Source: Salinimicrobium sp049680855
GTDB taxonomy: Bacteria; Bacteroidota; Bacteroidia; Flavobacteriales; Flavobacteriaceae
Assembly: GCF_049680855.1 (NCBI RefSeq)
Contig: NZ_JBMPGS010000002.1
Coordinates: 558,001 to 622,000 of the forward strand
DNA: 64,000 nt
Direction of reading: 5' to 3'
Translations under genes and position numbers: made by a program
Shown here: in pieces, positions 50,836 to 58,812 of the stretch
Numbering within the stretch: position 1 is the stretch's first letter
Layout: every line of letters begins with the position of its first letter
The notes under the pieces: model-generated
What the model was told of the DNA's origin: nothing
Databases searched by the model: none
What the model saw: only the letters and a program-made list of their open reading frames with translations

Positions 50836-51093
50836 CTACTCCTCGATTAATTTCCACACAGTAACTGTCCTTCCGGAAGTGCCGCATACTTTGGTTCCTG
50901 ATTCTGTTATTTTTCCAAGGTCTTTAAGTTCAGAAAGTCTTCTCCAGACTTGTGCATCCCGAAGTTTTGATGCCCTGGCAATGTCTCTGAAACTGCCTTT
51001 TTTGATGCTTTTCAATCCCGAAATGATCTTCGCAAATATTATTTGCTTTTCTGGTTTTATGCTGTTGTGTGCTTCAATGCTTGTAGATTTCAT
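50836..51093 (-). CDS. winged-helix regulator-like protein, 85 aa
   Basis: FRDIARASKLRDAQVWRRLSELKDLGKI is a clear winged-helix pattern, with a beta wing (SGRTVTVWKLIEE). The leader motif lies directly upstream of ATG 51093. Confidence 0.65.
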   Translation of the reverse strand: MKSTSIEAHNSIKPEKQIIFAKIISGLKSIKKGSFRDIARASKLRDAQVWRRLSELKDLGKITESGTKVCGTSGRTVTVWKLIEE

Positions 51094-51116
51094 GGTGCTT
51101 TTTTTTGATGTTGAAC
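51094..51116 (-). repeat. leader motif copy before the winged-helix gene
   Basis: Minus strand GTTCAACATCAAAA, then A-rich sequence and GCACC directly before the ATG. Same core and GCACC end as at 47811. Confidence 0.5.
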
Positions 51117-51122
51117 AAAATT

Positions 51123-51392
51123 TTAATGTGCGTGTAATTCCAGTTCCTGAATATGCTTTGCTATTACATTGTTGTGGTGGTGTCCTGAAGGGGTTTCCTG
51201 TCCGTTGGTGAAGGTTTCTACTGTAACCATGTCCTCTACATTGAACCGTTCTAAAAGAGACAATCTCCAGCCTTTAAACTCTACCCAAAGAGTAGATTTG
51301 TCTAATAATTCTATTTTGGCTAGCTTTTTATTATGCCCCGTCTTATGAGGATCTAGCCCTGTGATTTTCAATATTTTTCCGTTGAGCGTCAT
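51123..51392 (-). CDS. small beta-rich protein, OB-like, 89 aa
   Basis: Pattern LNGKILKITGLD, KIELLDKSTLWVEFKGWRLSLLERFNVEDMVTVE reads like an OB-fold nucleic-acid binder, analogous to the DUF3127 protein nearby. His-rich end (GHHHNN, LELHAH). Overlaps the NinB-like gene by 4 bp. Confidence 0.5.
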   Translation of the reverse strand: MTLNGKILKITGLDPHKTGHNKKLAKIELLDKSTLWVEFKGWRLSLLERFNVEDMVTVETFTNGQETPSGHHHNNVIAKHIQELELHAH

Positions 51393-51832
51393 AAGTATTG
51401 TTTTGAGGTGTTTTTTGATAATTCATTTTCAATTTCTGTAAGCCAGTTAAGGTCTTTTGGTTCCGGTAGGTAACAGCCTTGTGTTGCAGAGAAATCCCTG
51501 AAGCGATCAATGGCCGTGGTCATTTCCCCGGTGTTGAGATCTGTGGTACTTCTCCATTTATCTACATTCTTTCCGAAGTAGTCTTTATCTCCGTCATAGA
51601 ATATTTCGTAGTTCACTACTTTCTTAAAAATATCCTGCTTTACTTCTTCCAACGTGTACCCGAACTGCAAACCAAACCAGCTAAATAAAAGGTGTGCGTA
51701 ACTGTTTTGAGATATGGTCCGCTTGTACTTTTTCTCCTTAAGCTCAATGCGTTTTTCATTGTCAATAAGCCACTTGAAGCGGTCTATTGCGGCTTGCTTT
51801 TGTTCGGGTTTGTTGGTTAGGTAGATCATCAA
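51389..51832 (-). CDS. NinB-like recombination protein
   Basis: 147 aa. RTISQNSYAHLLFSWFGLQFGYTLEEVKQDIF, WRSTTDLNTGEMTTAIDRFRDF and the C-terminal YLPEP resemble the NinB/Orf family that helps RecT-type recombination. It lies in a recombination gene block (RecT, SbcC-like, MBL). Confidence 0.65.
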   Translation of the reverse strand: MMIYLTNKPEQKQAAIDRFKWLIDNEKRIELKEKKYKRTISQNSYAHLLFSWFGLQFGYTLEEVKQDIFKKVVNYEIFYDGDKDYFGKNVDKWRSTTDLNTGEMTTAIDRFRDFSATQGCYLPEPKDLNWLTEIENELSKNTSKQYL

Positions 51833-52104
51833 ATTACTTTTCTCATAATTTTATTCGGTAGTAACTCCTGAATTTCCTCTAAAGAATATTGCTCGAATAC
51901 TTCTTGTAAGTGGTCGTACTTCATTGATTCTCTGAGTGAAGGTGTATTGAAGCCGCTGCGCTCCATACCTATTGCTTCTCTTAAATCTTTTAAGTGAGAA
52001 TCTGTTAACCTATCCCATTTTGAACCTATTCTACTTACTACTTCAGAAACCAATTCATCGGTGTTAAACTCGTCAATTTCAACTTCTACTTCTACTGTTG
52101 CCAT
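51829..52104 (-). CDS. hypothetical 91-aa protein
   Basis: Acidic N-terminus (VEVEVEIDEFNTDELVSEVV) then helices. Overlaps the NinB-like gene by 4 bp. Not recognised. Confidence 0.5.
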   Translation of the reverse strand: MATVEVEVEIDEFNTDELVSEVVSRIGSKWDRLTDSHLKDLREAIGMERSGFNTPSLRESMKYDHLQEVFEQYSLEEIQELLPNKIMRKVI

Positions 52105-52106
52105 AA

Positions 52107-52835
52107 TTAAAAAGGATATTTATTAAGTTCCATTTGCAGTCCATTATTGGCGACTGTTACCGTCTTTCCGGTGGCTTTTGTTACTTCCTCCCGGAACAAT
52201 ACTTCATCTGAATTTCCGTCACTCAAATGAATGAGCACGATGTTGTTCACCTGGCTCAGATCGTTTGCTTTGAGGAATTCAATACAAGTGTCAAGGCTCA
52301 TGTGGGATTGAATAACCCGGTCATATAAAAACTTCTTGTCTCCTAATTTTTCCCTTGCAATCTCAGGAGCGTAGTTAGCTTCAATAAGAATGTTATTCAG
52401 ATTTTTAAAGGTGTAAGGACTGTAAACGGTGTCGGTTAAAAATAAAACCCGTCCACACTCTTCATGTTGAATTAAGAAGCCAATACAAAAAACATCATGC
52501 TTAAGCTCAAAAGGCATCACCTTAAAATCTCCTACGCAAAAGGTTTTCATTGATTCGATCTCCTTAGCTCTATGACTACTGATACCTAGCTCTTTTTTTG
52601 TCTCCGTAGCCATATAAACATTGATTCCGGCTTTTAAAAAATCTCCTACATATTTAGAGTGATCTCCATGCGAATGATCCAGCAGAGCCCCACATACAAG
52701 AGCAGGATTAAATGATATTTCTTTTTTCACTTCTTTAAAGTTTATTCCGCAATCAATGATTAACGCCTTTCCTTTTTCAGGCTTGAAAACGTAGCAGTTG
52801 CCGTGGCTGCCGGTTCCTAGTACTTTAAGTCTCAT
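52107..52835 (-). CDS. MBL-fold metallo-hydrolase
   Basis: 242 aa. GTGSHGNCYVF, LIIDCGIN and LLDHSHGDHSKYV give the HxHxDH zinc motif; VLFLTDTVYSPYTF carries the bridging Asp and IVLIHLSDGN the last His. Close to the YycJ/RNase Z-like phage hydrolases encoded beside recT. A nuclease role on phage DNA intermediates is likely but not shown. Confidence 0.88.
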   Translation of the reverse strand: MRLKVLGTGSHGNCYVFKPEKGKALIIDCGINFKEVKKEISFNPALVCGALLDHSHGDHSKYVGDFLKAGINVYMATETKKELGISSHRAKEIESMKTFCVGDFKVMPFELKHDVFCIGFLIQHEECGRVLFLTDTVYSPYTFKNLNNILIEANYAPEIAREKLGDKKFLYDRVIQSHMSLDTCIEFLKANDLSQVNNIVLIHLSDGNSDEVLFREEVTKATGKTVTVANNGLQMELNKYPF

Positions 52836-53131
52836 TACTCGGTTGCTTTTTTGATTGCCTTATTTCTCATTTCCCAAATTGCCTTAGGGATGCTATTGTT
52901 ATCGTTTTCTATGTTCAATAAAGCTTCCAGTAGATCCGGTGCGGCTGATATTAATTTGACATGTTTATCATTCGCAACACTCTCGCAGATTAAATAACCT
53001 CCGTAATATTCAGCTTCTTCATCCCTGCTCTCTTTTTGGTTTGGAGGGATAGGAAAGTTTGTATTCTTAACCTTCCTATCCGAAACCACAGTGGATTTAT
53101 ATTTTCCTATTTTCCAGTTTCCGAACTCCAT
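52835..53131 (-). CDS. hypothetical 98-aa phage protein
   Basis: Contains the widespread phage string LISAAPDLLEALLNIEN after GGYLICESV. Function unknown. Coupled by a 1-bp overlap to the MBL gene. Confidence 0.6.
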   Translation of the reverse strand: MEFGNWKIGKYKSTVVSDRKVKNTNFPIPPNQKESRDEEAEYYGGYLICESVANDKHVKLISAAPDLLEALLNIENDNNSIPKAIWEMRNKAIKKATE

Positions 53132-53133
53132 AA

Positions 53134-54048
53134 CTAAAACTCCATTTCAGGTTGACCCTTAGCATGCTTGCTTTCCTGCTCAGCCATAGCTTCGTTGTAA
53201 AGGCGCTCATTTTCTTCGTCCTCATTCGCCGGCTCTTCCTTCACTTCCTCGTAATCCGCATCTTCATCAAATCCAATAGTTTTCTTATTGGCTTTGGTCT
53301 TTACTTCATACTTCACATTCTCAGCTGCAACATCAATATTTTCTGAGTTGTCATCCAATGGATCATACAGCACTGAATCATCTGAGCTGCTAATAAGAAG
53401 TTTACACGCCCTGTTTAGAACTGTTTTTACAGCCATTTGATCAGGAAAGTTTTTGTGTGCCGGTGAATTCCCTTTAGAACCACCTTGCGCCCAGGACTGT
53501 TTTATCTGGTTGATGTTCATAACCTCCACATCTACACTCCCGTCATTCAGTTCGTATACAGCATAAGCTCCTATGATCTCATTTGAACCAATACTGTCTA
53601 GCGTCTGGTTGTGTTTGATCACTTTTTTACGGCCGGTATTTTGATCAACTCCAAATTCAAAATCATCTCCTTTAAAGATTGCATTGCCTTTGATGTTTTT
53701 AAGCTTTCCATATCTTTTTGCAATAGCGATGTTCCCGGCATAGGAGATAGAACATTCCAGTTTGTTTCCATAAGGAATGAAATAGCATTGCTTTTTGATA
53801 GGAGAAACCCCATACACCACCATTTTAAGAAGCGCTTCAGCTACTGAAGATTTATCACACTTGCTTAGAAGGTTGTTCTTTGGATCGGATAGAATAATAT
53901 AGGCCGACTTTAAAGCGTTTTGAACGTTGTAACCTTTCGGAAGGCTTAACTCCCCAGAAGCTTCAAAAGCTGTTATTTTATCCAGTACCTGAGTAGTGAC
54001 GTCTTTTTTTATTGTCGCTACTTCCGTGTTTTTGTTTTCGTTACTCAT
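53134..54048 (-). CDS. recT: RecT-family single-strand annealing protein
   Basis: 304 aa. Core features: NALKSAYIILSD, VAEALLKMVVYGVSPIKKQCYFIPYG, KLECSISYAGNIAIAKRYG and NQIKQSWAQGG. The C-terminal 70 residues are acidic and disordered. Anneals complementary strands during phage recombination. No RecE-type exonuclease is adjacent; the SbcC-like and MBL proteins may supply processing. The leader motif precedes ATG 54048. Confidence 0.93.
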   Translation of the reverse strand: MSNENKNTEVATIKKDVTTQVLDKITAFEASGELSLPKGYNVQNALKSAYIILSDPKNNLLSKCDKSSVAEALLKMVVYGVSPIKKQCYFIPYGNKLECSISYAGNIAIAKRYGKLKNIKGNAIFKGDDFEFGVDQNTGRKKVIKHNQTLDSIGSNEIIGAYAVYELNDGSVDVEVMNINQIKQSWAQGGSKGNSPAHKNFPDQMAVKTVLNRACKLLISSSDDSVLYDPLDDNSENIDVAAENVKYEVKTKANKKTIGFDEDADYEEVKEEPANEDEENERLYNEAMAEQESKHAKGQPEMEF

Positions 54049-54053
54049 AATTT

Positions 54054-54071
54054 TGAATTTTAGGTGTTGAA
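54054..54071 (-). repeat. leader motif copy before recT
   Basis: Minus strand TTCAACACCTAAAATTCA, then AAATT and the ATG. Confidence 0.55.
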
Positions 54072-54074
54072 TTA

Positions 54075-54266
54075 TTAATTTTCGAATACTCTTTCTATTT
54101 CTTCAATAGCTTTAATCCTGTTTTCTGCTTTAAATGGTCCGTGAATATGCTGCACGAATGGAGACTGTGCGGCTTCACCTAAATCTCTCATATCGAAGTA
54201 TCTTTTTACCTGATAACTGCCGTTGGTGTGCTTATATCCCCACCATAGATTAAGATCATTTTCCAT
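54075..54266 (-). CDS. small phage protein, 63 aa
   Basis: LWWGYKHTNGSYQVKRYFDMRDLGEAAQSPFV is a pattern common in phage small proteins (W-GY-H-nG-qvKRyf). One-base overlap with the SbcC-like gene. Function unknown. Confidence 0.65.
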   Translation of the reverse strand: MENDLNLWWGYKHTNGSYQVKRYFDMRDLGEAAQSPFVQHIHGPFKAENRIKAIEEIERVFEN

Positions 54267-56269
54267 TACACAGCAGCTTTTTCAGTTTCTAATTTTCCTG
54301 ATTCTACTCTCAGCTTATCGTCTCCTTCACTTACTACTAATCGGATAAGTTGACTTTCAATCGGAATAAGGTTTACAACAGATTCAGCGTTATCGATCCA
54401 CACAGGGGCTGTAACTCCGTAGTACTTGCAGAGAGTTTCTATAATATCCAAACCTCCATTAACCCGGCTTGCGGTGTTTGCATTTGAAAATGGCACACCG
54501 TCAATCAAGGCTTCGCAGGTTTCGGAAATTCCCCCGTTGATCTGTACATCAAACAGTTTGAAGTTTACGATCTTGAACTGGCTGTTTATTTTAGATTCTA
54601 GTGTTTCAATCTTCAGCTTAATGAAGTTTTCTATTGTGAACTCCTGCCCTTCCAATTCCATAAGCTGGCCGGAAAGGGTTTCTTCTTCCTGCTCTAGTTC
54701 AGCGATACGTTTTTCAGAAGTTTTAATGGATTCCTCGAGAGAAAGATCTTTTTTCAGTTGGTCCAATTCCTTCTGAACGGCATCCTTTTTCGATTTCAAT
54801 TCTGAAGTTTCAACTGTTGGAGCTTCGCCTAATTCAGCTTCAAGAGTTTTAAGTTCTTTTTGTTTTGCCTGGTACTGCTCATTTTCAGAAAGAAGCTTAT
54901 CGATATCCGGCTTTTCAGAATTTTCTAATTTGGATAGCCTTTCTTTTTCGGTTTCGAGCTTAGTGCTTAGTTCAGCGATTTCAGGCTCCAGTGACTTTAC
55001 AATAGCTTCGCCTTTTTCGATCCTGCCCTGAATGGCTTCTTTTTCAGCGTTTAAGGATTGACCTTCGGTGTTTATTTCAGTAAGAGTTTTGGCTTTTTTA
55101 TTTTCGAAGTTCTCAAGCATTTCCGCTTTTTTATCTTCTAAAACACTTGCTTCAAATTCCCTTTTACAAGTAGGGCAATGAGTATCTTCATCGTTAAAGG
55201 AAAGTTCCTTAGCGTTTTCATCTTGCCACTTTTTTATAAGTGCTTCCCGTGAATCTTCAATAGACTGCTTTTTGGTTTTTAGCTTCTCAATACCTTCCTG
55301 AGCTTCTTTTAAGCTATCCTGCTTTGTGGTAAGGGAATTCTGAAGTGCATCCCGGGTTGAATAATCCACACGTCCGGCATTCTTGGCTTTCTGCTCTACC
55401 TCGTATTTAATATTGGATAGTTCAGATTTTACAGCATGGATTTTGTTTTGCTGCTGAGATCTCTTTTCCAATTCTTTTTCAAGGGCCTTACTTTTATTAG
55501 AAATTTGTCCCTCAATCTCATTAATTTCAGATTGCTTTTTTTCAATAGCTTTTTTGATTCCTGAAAAATCCAAAGCCTCCGGCATATTGCGCTGTACTTC
55601 ATCGATCCGGGTAGGGATCATTTTTAAAGCATCGTTGATCTTCTTGCGCTTGGCCGTGGTTTCCTTTTTAAGCTCCTCTAATGTTTTATTAGAAAGCTTA
55701 TCTACAAGGATGTTGTAATCTGCATTTTTACCTGCAAGCTCCGCATCGTCAATCTCTCCACACATTCCCATAAGAACTTCTCTCCTATCCTGCCACTTCA
55801 GCCCATTAAAAGCCATTGGATTGGTGATAAGCTTGAAAATACCTTCGTCTAAAATCTCGTTGATCTTAGCAGCGTATTCTTTGGCTTGCATTGGAACTTC
55901 ATTCCAGGTGTACAGGGTTTCATTCCCTGTGAATTCAGGAGTTCTGGAACCTCTTTTCTTAACCCACTTTTCACGTAGGGTTCTCTGCAGAGTAATTTCT
56001 TCCCCATTCACATCTATAACCGCAGTTACCTCGTGATCTATTTTTGGGATTGGTCGGTTGTTCCTATCGAGGGTCTTTACTTCAAAATCTTTCCGATCCT
56101 GACTGTCTTTACCGAAAAGCAACCACAGAAAAGAATCCATGATAGTAGTTTTTCCAAGGCCATTGTCCGCAAAGATGCTGGTGGTTTTGGAATCAAACTT
56201 TACAGTAAGGTTTCTAATCCCTTTGAAGTTTAGAAGCGTTAGCTCCTTTAATTGAATCTGCTTTTTCAT
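54266..56269 (-). CDS. SbcC/RecN-like SMC ATPase
   Basis: 667 aa. N-terminal Walker A FADNGLGKTTIMDSFLW within an ABC-type head, then two long coiled-coil arms separated by a zinc-hook CPTC (THCPTCKREFEA, near residue 362). The C-terminal half-head ends with DIIETLCKYYGVTAPVWIDNAESV (Walker B-like). No SbcD nuclease is adjacent. Likely a DNA end-tethering or recombination ATPase working with RecT. The leader motif precedes the ATG. Confidence 0.87.
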   Translation of the reverse strand: MKKQIQLKELTLLNFKGIRNLTVKFDSKTTSIFADNGLGKTTIMDSFLWLLFGKDSQDRKDFEVKTLDRNNRPIPKIDHEVTAVIDVNGEEITLQRTLREKWVKKRGSRTPEFTGNETLYTWNEVPMQAKEYAAKINEILDEGIFKLITNPMAFNGLKWQDRREVLMGMCGEIDDAELAGKNADYNILVDKLSNKTLEELKKETTAKRKKINDALKMIPTRIDEVQRNMPEALDFSGIKKAIEKKQSEINEIEGQISNKSKALEKELEKRSQQQNKIHAVKSELSNIKYEVEQKAKNAGRVDYSTRDALQNSLTTKQDSLKEAQEGIEKLKTKKQSIEDSREALIKKWQDENAKELSFNDEDTHCPTCKREFEASVLEDKKAEMLENFENKKAKTLTEINTEGQSLNAEKEAIQGRIEKGEAIVKSLEPEIAELSTKLETEKERLSKLENSEKPDIDKLLSENEQYQAKQKELKTLEAELGEAPTVETSELKSKKDAVQKELDQLKKDLSLEESIKTSEKRIAELEQEEETLSGQLMELEGQEFTIENFIKLKIETLESKINSQFKIVNFKLFDVQINGGISETCEALIDGVPFSNANTASRVNGGLDIIETLCKYYGVTAPVWIDNAESVVNLIPIESQLIRLVVSEGDDKLRVESGKLETEKAAV

Positions 56270-56274
56270 TTTTC

Positions 56275-56293
56275 TGAATATTTAGTGTTGAAC
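56275..56293 (-). repeat. leader motif copy before the SbcC-like gene
   Basis: Minus strand GTTCAACACTAAATATTCA, then GAAAA and ATG 56269. Confidence 0.6.
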
Positions 56294-56303
56294 ATTTAAT
56301 TTT

Positions 56304-56399
56304 TTACGGTGTGCCAAGGGTGAAGTAGTAATACGCTGTTGATAATACTATCATTAGGCTAATCGCAGTTTTCAGTAGGTTTGGGTAATACTTTTTCAT
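56304..56399 (-). CDS. single-helix membrane microprotein, 31 aa
   Basis: ATG 56399: MKKYYPNLLK then a hydrophobic helix (TAISLMIVLSTAYYYF). One base after the stop of the 37-aa gene. Too short for family recognition. Confidence 0.5.
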   Translation of the reverse strand: MKKYYPNLLKTAISLMIVLSTAYYYFTLGTP

Positions 56400-56400
56400 T

Positions 56401-56514
56401 TTATTTAGATCTATTGGTTTTAAATTCATTCAGGATATTGACAAGGCTCCTTAATTGCTCGTTTTCCTTTCGGAGGTTTTCATTCTCCTGGTCTAATTCT
56501 TCAATCGCTGTCAT
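56401..56514 (-). CDS. coiled-coil microprotein, 37 aa
   Basis: ATG 56514; leucine-zipper-like (IEELDQENENLRKENEQLRSLV). ATGA overlap with the upstream membrane microgene. Confidence 0.55.
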   Translation of the reverse strand: MTAIEELDQENENLRKENEQLRSLVNILNEFKTNRSK

Positions 56515-56618
56515 GGCTTTATAAGTTCAGAAGCGAGATACAGCGCTAAAAACATGGCAGCGAAATAAACAACCGTCATAGCGGTTATGATTACTCTGGC
56601 TTTAGTGAGACGTGACAT
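56511..56618 (-). CDS. single-helix membrane microprotein, 35 aa
   Basis: ATG 56618; basic start (MSRLTKAR) then a long hydrophobic stretch (VIITAMTVVYFAAMFLALYLA). Coupled by overlap on both sides. Confidence 0.55.
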   Translation of the reverse strand: MSRLTKARVIITAMTVVYFAAMFLALYLASELIKP

Positions 56619-56739
56619 ATTTCCTTTCTTTTATTAATTGAACATCCTTTTTATAGGCTTCCACTTGATCTTGTGGAACGCGGCCCGGCTTCTTTAGAAC
56701 CGCCTTCCATTCTGCTCTTAATTCGGCTTCTAGTTTCAT
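56602..56739 (-). CDS. small basic protein, 45 aa
   Basis: ATG 56739: amphipathic Lys/Glu-rich helix around a central KKPGRVPQDQ. ATGA overlap upstream, 17-bp overlap downstream. Unknown. Confidence 0.55.
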   Translation of the reverse strand: MKLEAELRAEWKAVLKKPGRVPQDQVEAYKKDVQLIKERKYVTSH

Positions 56740-57032
56740 AATGACCCTCTTTTTTCTCCAATTCTTCGGACTGCTGATATTCTAATCTTAAAAGCATTCC
56801 CCTCTTTAAATTTTTCATGACTTAGAACTTGTGATTTCGCAATAGCTTCAACAGCTTTTTTGCCGATCTTTCCCCATAACCTGGCATCTGAGATCTCTTT
56901 GTAGGTGAGAGACTTTTTCCTGAGATACCTTTCCTTTAATTTTACAGGTAATAGTTCCGATTCCTTAGCCCAAACAAGGCCCTCTCTCTTCATGTAATCA
57001 ACTAAATCGGGTATTTTCACAGTTCCATCCAT
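56736..57032 (-). CDS. hypothetical basic protein, 98 aa
   Basis: Starts MDGTVKIPDLVDYMKREGLVWAKESEL; the middle KSLTYKEISDARLWGKIGKKAVEAIAKSQ may bind nucleic acid. Not recognised. Three bases after the LuxR-type gene. Confidence 0.55.
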   Translation of the reverse strand: MDGTVKIPDLVDYMKREGLVWAKESELLPVKLKERYLRKKSLTYKEISDARLWGKIGKKAVEAIAKSQVLSHEKFKEGNAFKIRISAVRRIGEKRGSL

Positions 57033-57035
57033 GGT

Positions 57036-57629
57036 CTACGCTATTATGTGTTGTTTGTAAGATTTTGAAACCAGGTCCAGCTTGCAAGTGGTACCGGTCT
57101 TTACGAAAAGGGATTTCTTATGACAGTCCAGCGTTGGGAGTTTGATTCCCAAAGCTTGCGCAATGGCTTCGTCTGTATCGCCATTGGCAGACATTTCAAT
57201 TATGACAATATCTCTTTTCTTTAAGGTAGCACCGTTAAGTTTTACGTCCTTGTGATCAAAGGCAAGTGAGGGGCAGAAAGTAGTATCTCTGAAATTTTCG
57301 CAAGGTTGCAACTCGCCGTTAATGATGTCGGGCGTATGATCTTGCATTCCATAGAGATAATACGTGTACAGTTCCACTTTTCGCTTGGTAGGGATATCGA
57401 ATTGTGAGAAGTACTGGAGGGCTCCTTTGTCGCTGTTTAATTTGTTAAGCAGCAGAACGTAAAACTTTGGTGCTAGTTCTTCAAATTTATATACGTGTCC
57501 GGCCTGAAGGAAGAACACTGTTTGATTCTTTTTAATTCCCCAAAACTCAATGTCATTAGGGTTGGTTAAATCTGTACCGGCAATTAAAAATTGTGGGATT
57601 TGATTGGTTTGGTTAGTTTTGCTGTGCAT
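57036..57629 (-). CDS. LuxR-type HTH regulator in the early operon
   Basis: 197 aa from ATG 57629. The upstream ATG (57674) would translate through the leader motif and is unlikely. N-terminal 120 residues unknown. The C-terminal HTH matches the LuxR/GerE pattern: LKKRDIVIIEMSANGDTDEAIAQALGIKLPTLDCHKKSLFVKTG. It may control later phage operons as an activator. An antirepressor role is also possible. Confidence 0.75.
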   Translation of the reverse strand: MHSKTNQTNQIPQFLIAGTDLTNPNDIEFWGIKKNQTVFFLQAGHVYKFEELAPKFYVLLLNKLNSDKGALQYFSQFDIPTKRKVELYTYYLYGMQDHTPDIINGELQPCENFRDTTFCPSLAFDHKDVKLNGATLKKRDIVIIEMSANGDTDEAIAQALGIKLPTLDCHKKSLFVKTGTTCKLDLVSKSYKQHIIA

Positions 57630-57633
57630 AATT

Positions 57634-57652
57634 TGAATATTTGGTGTTGAAC
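57634..57652 (-). repeat. leader motif copy before the LuxR-type gene
   Basis: Minus strand GTTCAACACCAAATATTCA, then AATT and ATG 57629. Differs from the SbcC-like leader at one of 19 positions. Confidence 0.6.
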
Positions 57653-57704
57653 AATTAAATAATTCGTTGTGCATGGTCCCGGGTGTGGTGCTTCGGGGCC
57701 TTTT

Positions 57705-57971
57705 TTATTTTGCAGCCGATTCAAGAAATTTTCTTTTTCTCTCTTCTCTGGCTAATCTTTTCTTTTTATAGTCAGCGGCGCAATCCAAAATCACATCTTC
57801 AATCTCAGGAAGGTTTAAATCATTGTTTAGCACTTTATGAAATGTGTGCTTTGAATAAAATTCACCGTTCGACCTTTTAATTTTTCGCTTTTTAGCGAAT
57901 GCTGCCATTTTAATTAGGTGTTGAGAACCAACCTCTTTAATGATCTCTTTCTGTAGTTCTGGGCTTATCAT
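57705..57971 (-). CDS. first early gene, small basic protein (Cro position), 88 aa
   Basis: ATG 57971, 65 bp from the predicted early start. The sequence ELQKEIIKEVGSQHLIKMAAFAKKRK and FYSKHTFHKVLNNDLNLPEIEDVILD is helical and could be an HTH with the recognition helix near the VLNND turn, like Cro. A leader-like stretch within it (57911-57923) hints at a second start at 57908. Function tentative. Confidence 0.55.
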   Translation of the reverse strand: MISPELQKEIIKEVGSQHLIKMAAFAKKRKIKRSNGEFYSKHTFHKVLNNDLNLPEIEDVILDCAADYKKKRLAREERKRKFLESAAK

Positions 57972-58022
57972 AGGTATCTCGTATTGAGCGTTTCGTTCTT
58001 TTAACTACATTTGTCTATGCAG

Positions 58023-58097
58023 TATCTTTGTTTTGTCTATAGCAAATATACTAAACTATTTTAGTAATAATAGCTACCTACTAAACTTTTTTTAGTA
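58023..58097. promoter_or_regulatory. immunity region: early promoters and repressor operators
   Basis: The minus-strand early -7 box TATATTTG is at 58043-58050. A plus-strand -7 match TATCTTTG is at 58023-58030, facing it. Operator 1: TACTAAA (58049-58055) and TTTAGTA (58060-58066), 4-base spacer, overlapping the early promoter. Operator 2: TACTAAA (58079-58085) and TTTAGTA (58091-58097), 5-base spacer, just before the repressor ATG. Repressor binding at operator 1 would block early genes; operator 2 could autoregulate. Confidence 0.75.
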
Positions 58098-58099
58098 GC

Positions 58100-58801
58100 A
58101 TGCTAAACTTTAACATTTTGAAACACCATAAAGAATTACTGGAAATCCGCTCCCTTGCCAAAAACAAAGGGGTTACAGCCTATGACATAGCTAAGAACAC
58201 CACTTTAACAGAAGCTGGAGTAGGTAAAATATTGAATGGAGTTACCAAAAGCCCTCACAAGAGCACCGTAATTGAACTACTAAACTATTTGCGCAACTTT
58301 GGTGAGCCTAAGGAAACAAGTTCAGTACCGAACCCCGAAGCCATCCAAGTAGATTTTAGCCGTTTTATGATGGTTCCGCTGGTTCAGTATAGAGCACAGG
58401 CAGGATTTTTATCTGGATGGGGTGATCCCGAATACATAGAAGAGCTTCCTAAAATTCCCTGGGAAGTAGATAAAGAATACAAGGGAAGATATATCTGCTT
58501 TGAAGTGACCGGTGACAGCATGGATAATGACAGCCGGGAAAGCCTTGTAGAAAAAGATGTTTTATTGTGCCGGGAAGTACAGCGGCATCACTGGCAAAAT
58601 AAACTCCACATTCACCGCTGGAAAAACTTTGTGGTAGTTCATAAGTACAAAGGAGTTCTGGTAAAGCGCATTTTGGAGCATGATATAGAAACAGGCCGTT
58701 TATTGCTTCATTCCTTGAATCCTATGTATGATGACCAGGAAGTTTATATGGATGACCTGGTTGCAATTTTTAACGTAATTGATATTCACAGAAGTTTGTA
58801 A
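58100..58801 (+). CDS. prophage repressor, HTH plus S24 LexA-like domain
   Basis: 233 aa. N-terminal HTH (GVTAYDIAKNTTLTEAGVGKILNGVTKSPHKSTVIELLNYL). C-terminal S24 peptidase domain: VTGDSMDNDS contains the nucleophilic Ser, and GVLVKRILEHD the general-base Lys. RecA-stimulated self-cleavage, and so induction by DNA damage, is expected for this family. First gene of the lysogeny operon, starting 2 bp after operator 2. Confidence 0.93.
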   Translation: MLNFNILKHHKELLEIRSLAKNKGVTAYDIAKNTTLTEAGVGKILNGVTKSPHKSTVIELLNYLRNFGEPKETSSVPNPEAIQVDFSRFMMVPLVQYRAQAGFLSGWGDPEYIEELPKIPWEVDKEYKGRYICFEVTGDSMDNDSRESLVEKDVLLCREVQRHHWQNKLHIHRWKNFVVVHKYKGVLVKRILEHDIETGRLLLHSLNPMYDDQEVYMDDLVAIFNVIDIHRSL

Positions 58802-58812
58802 AGCATAACACC

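Noticed and set aside
57672..57674. ATG 57674 as start of the LuxR-type gene
   Set aside because: It would translate through the conserved leader motif; ATG 57629 has the same distance to the motif as two other genes.
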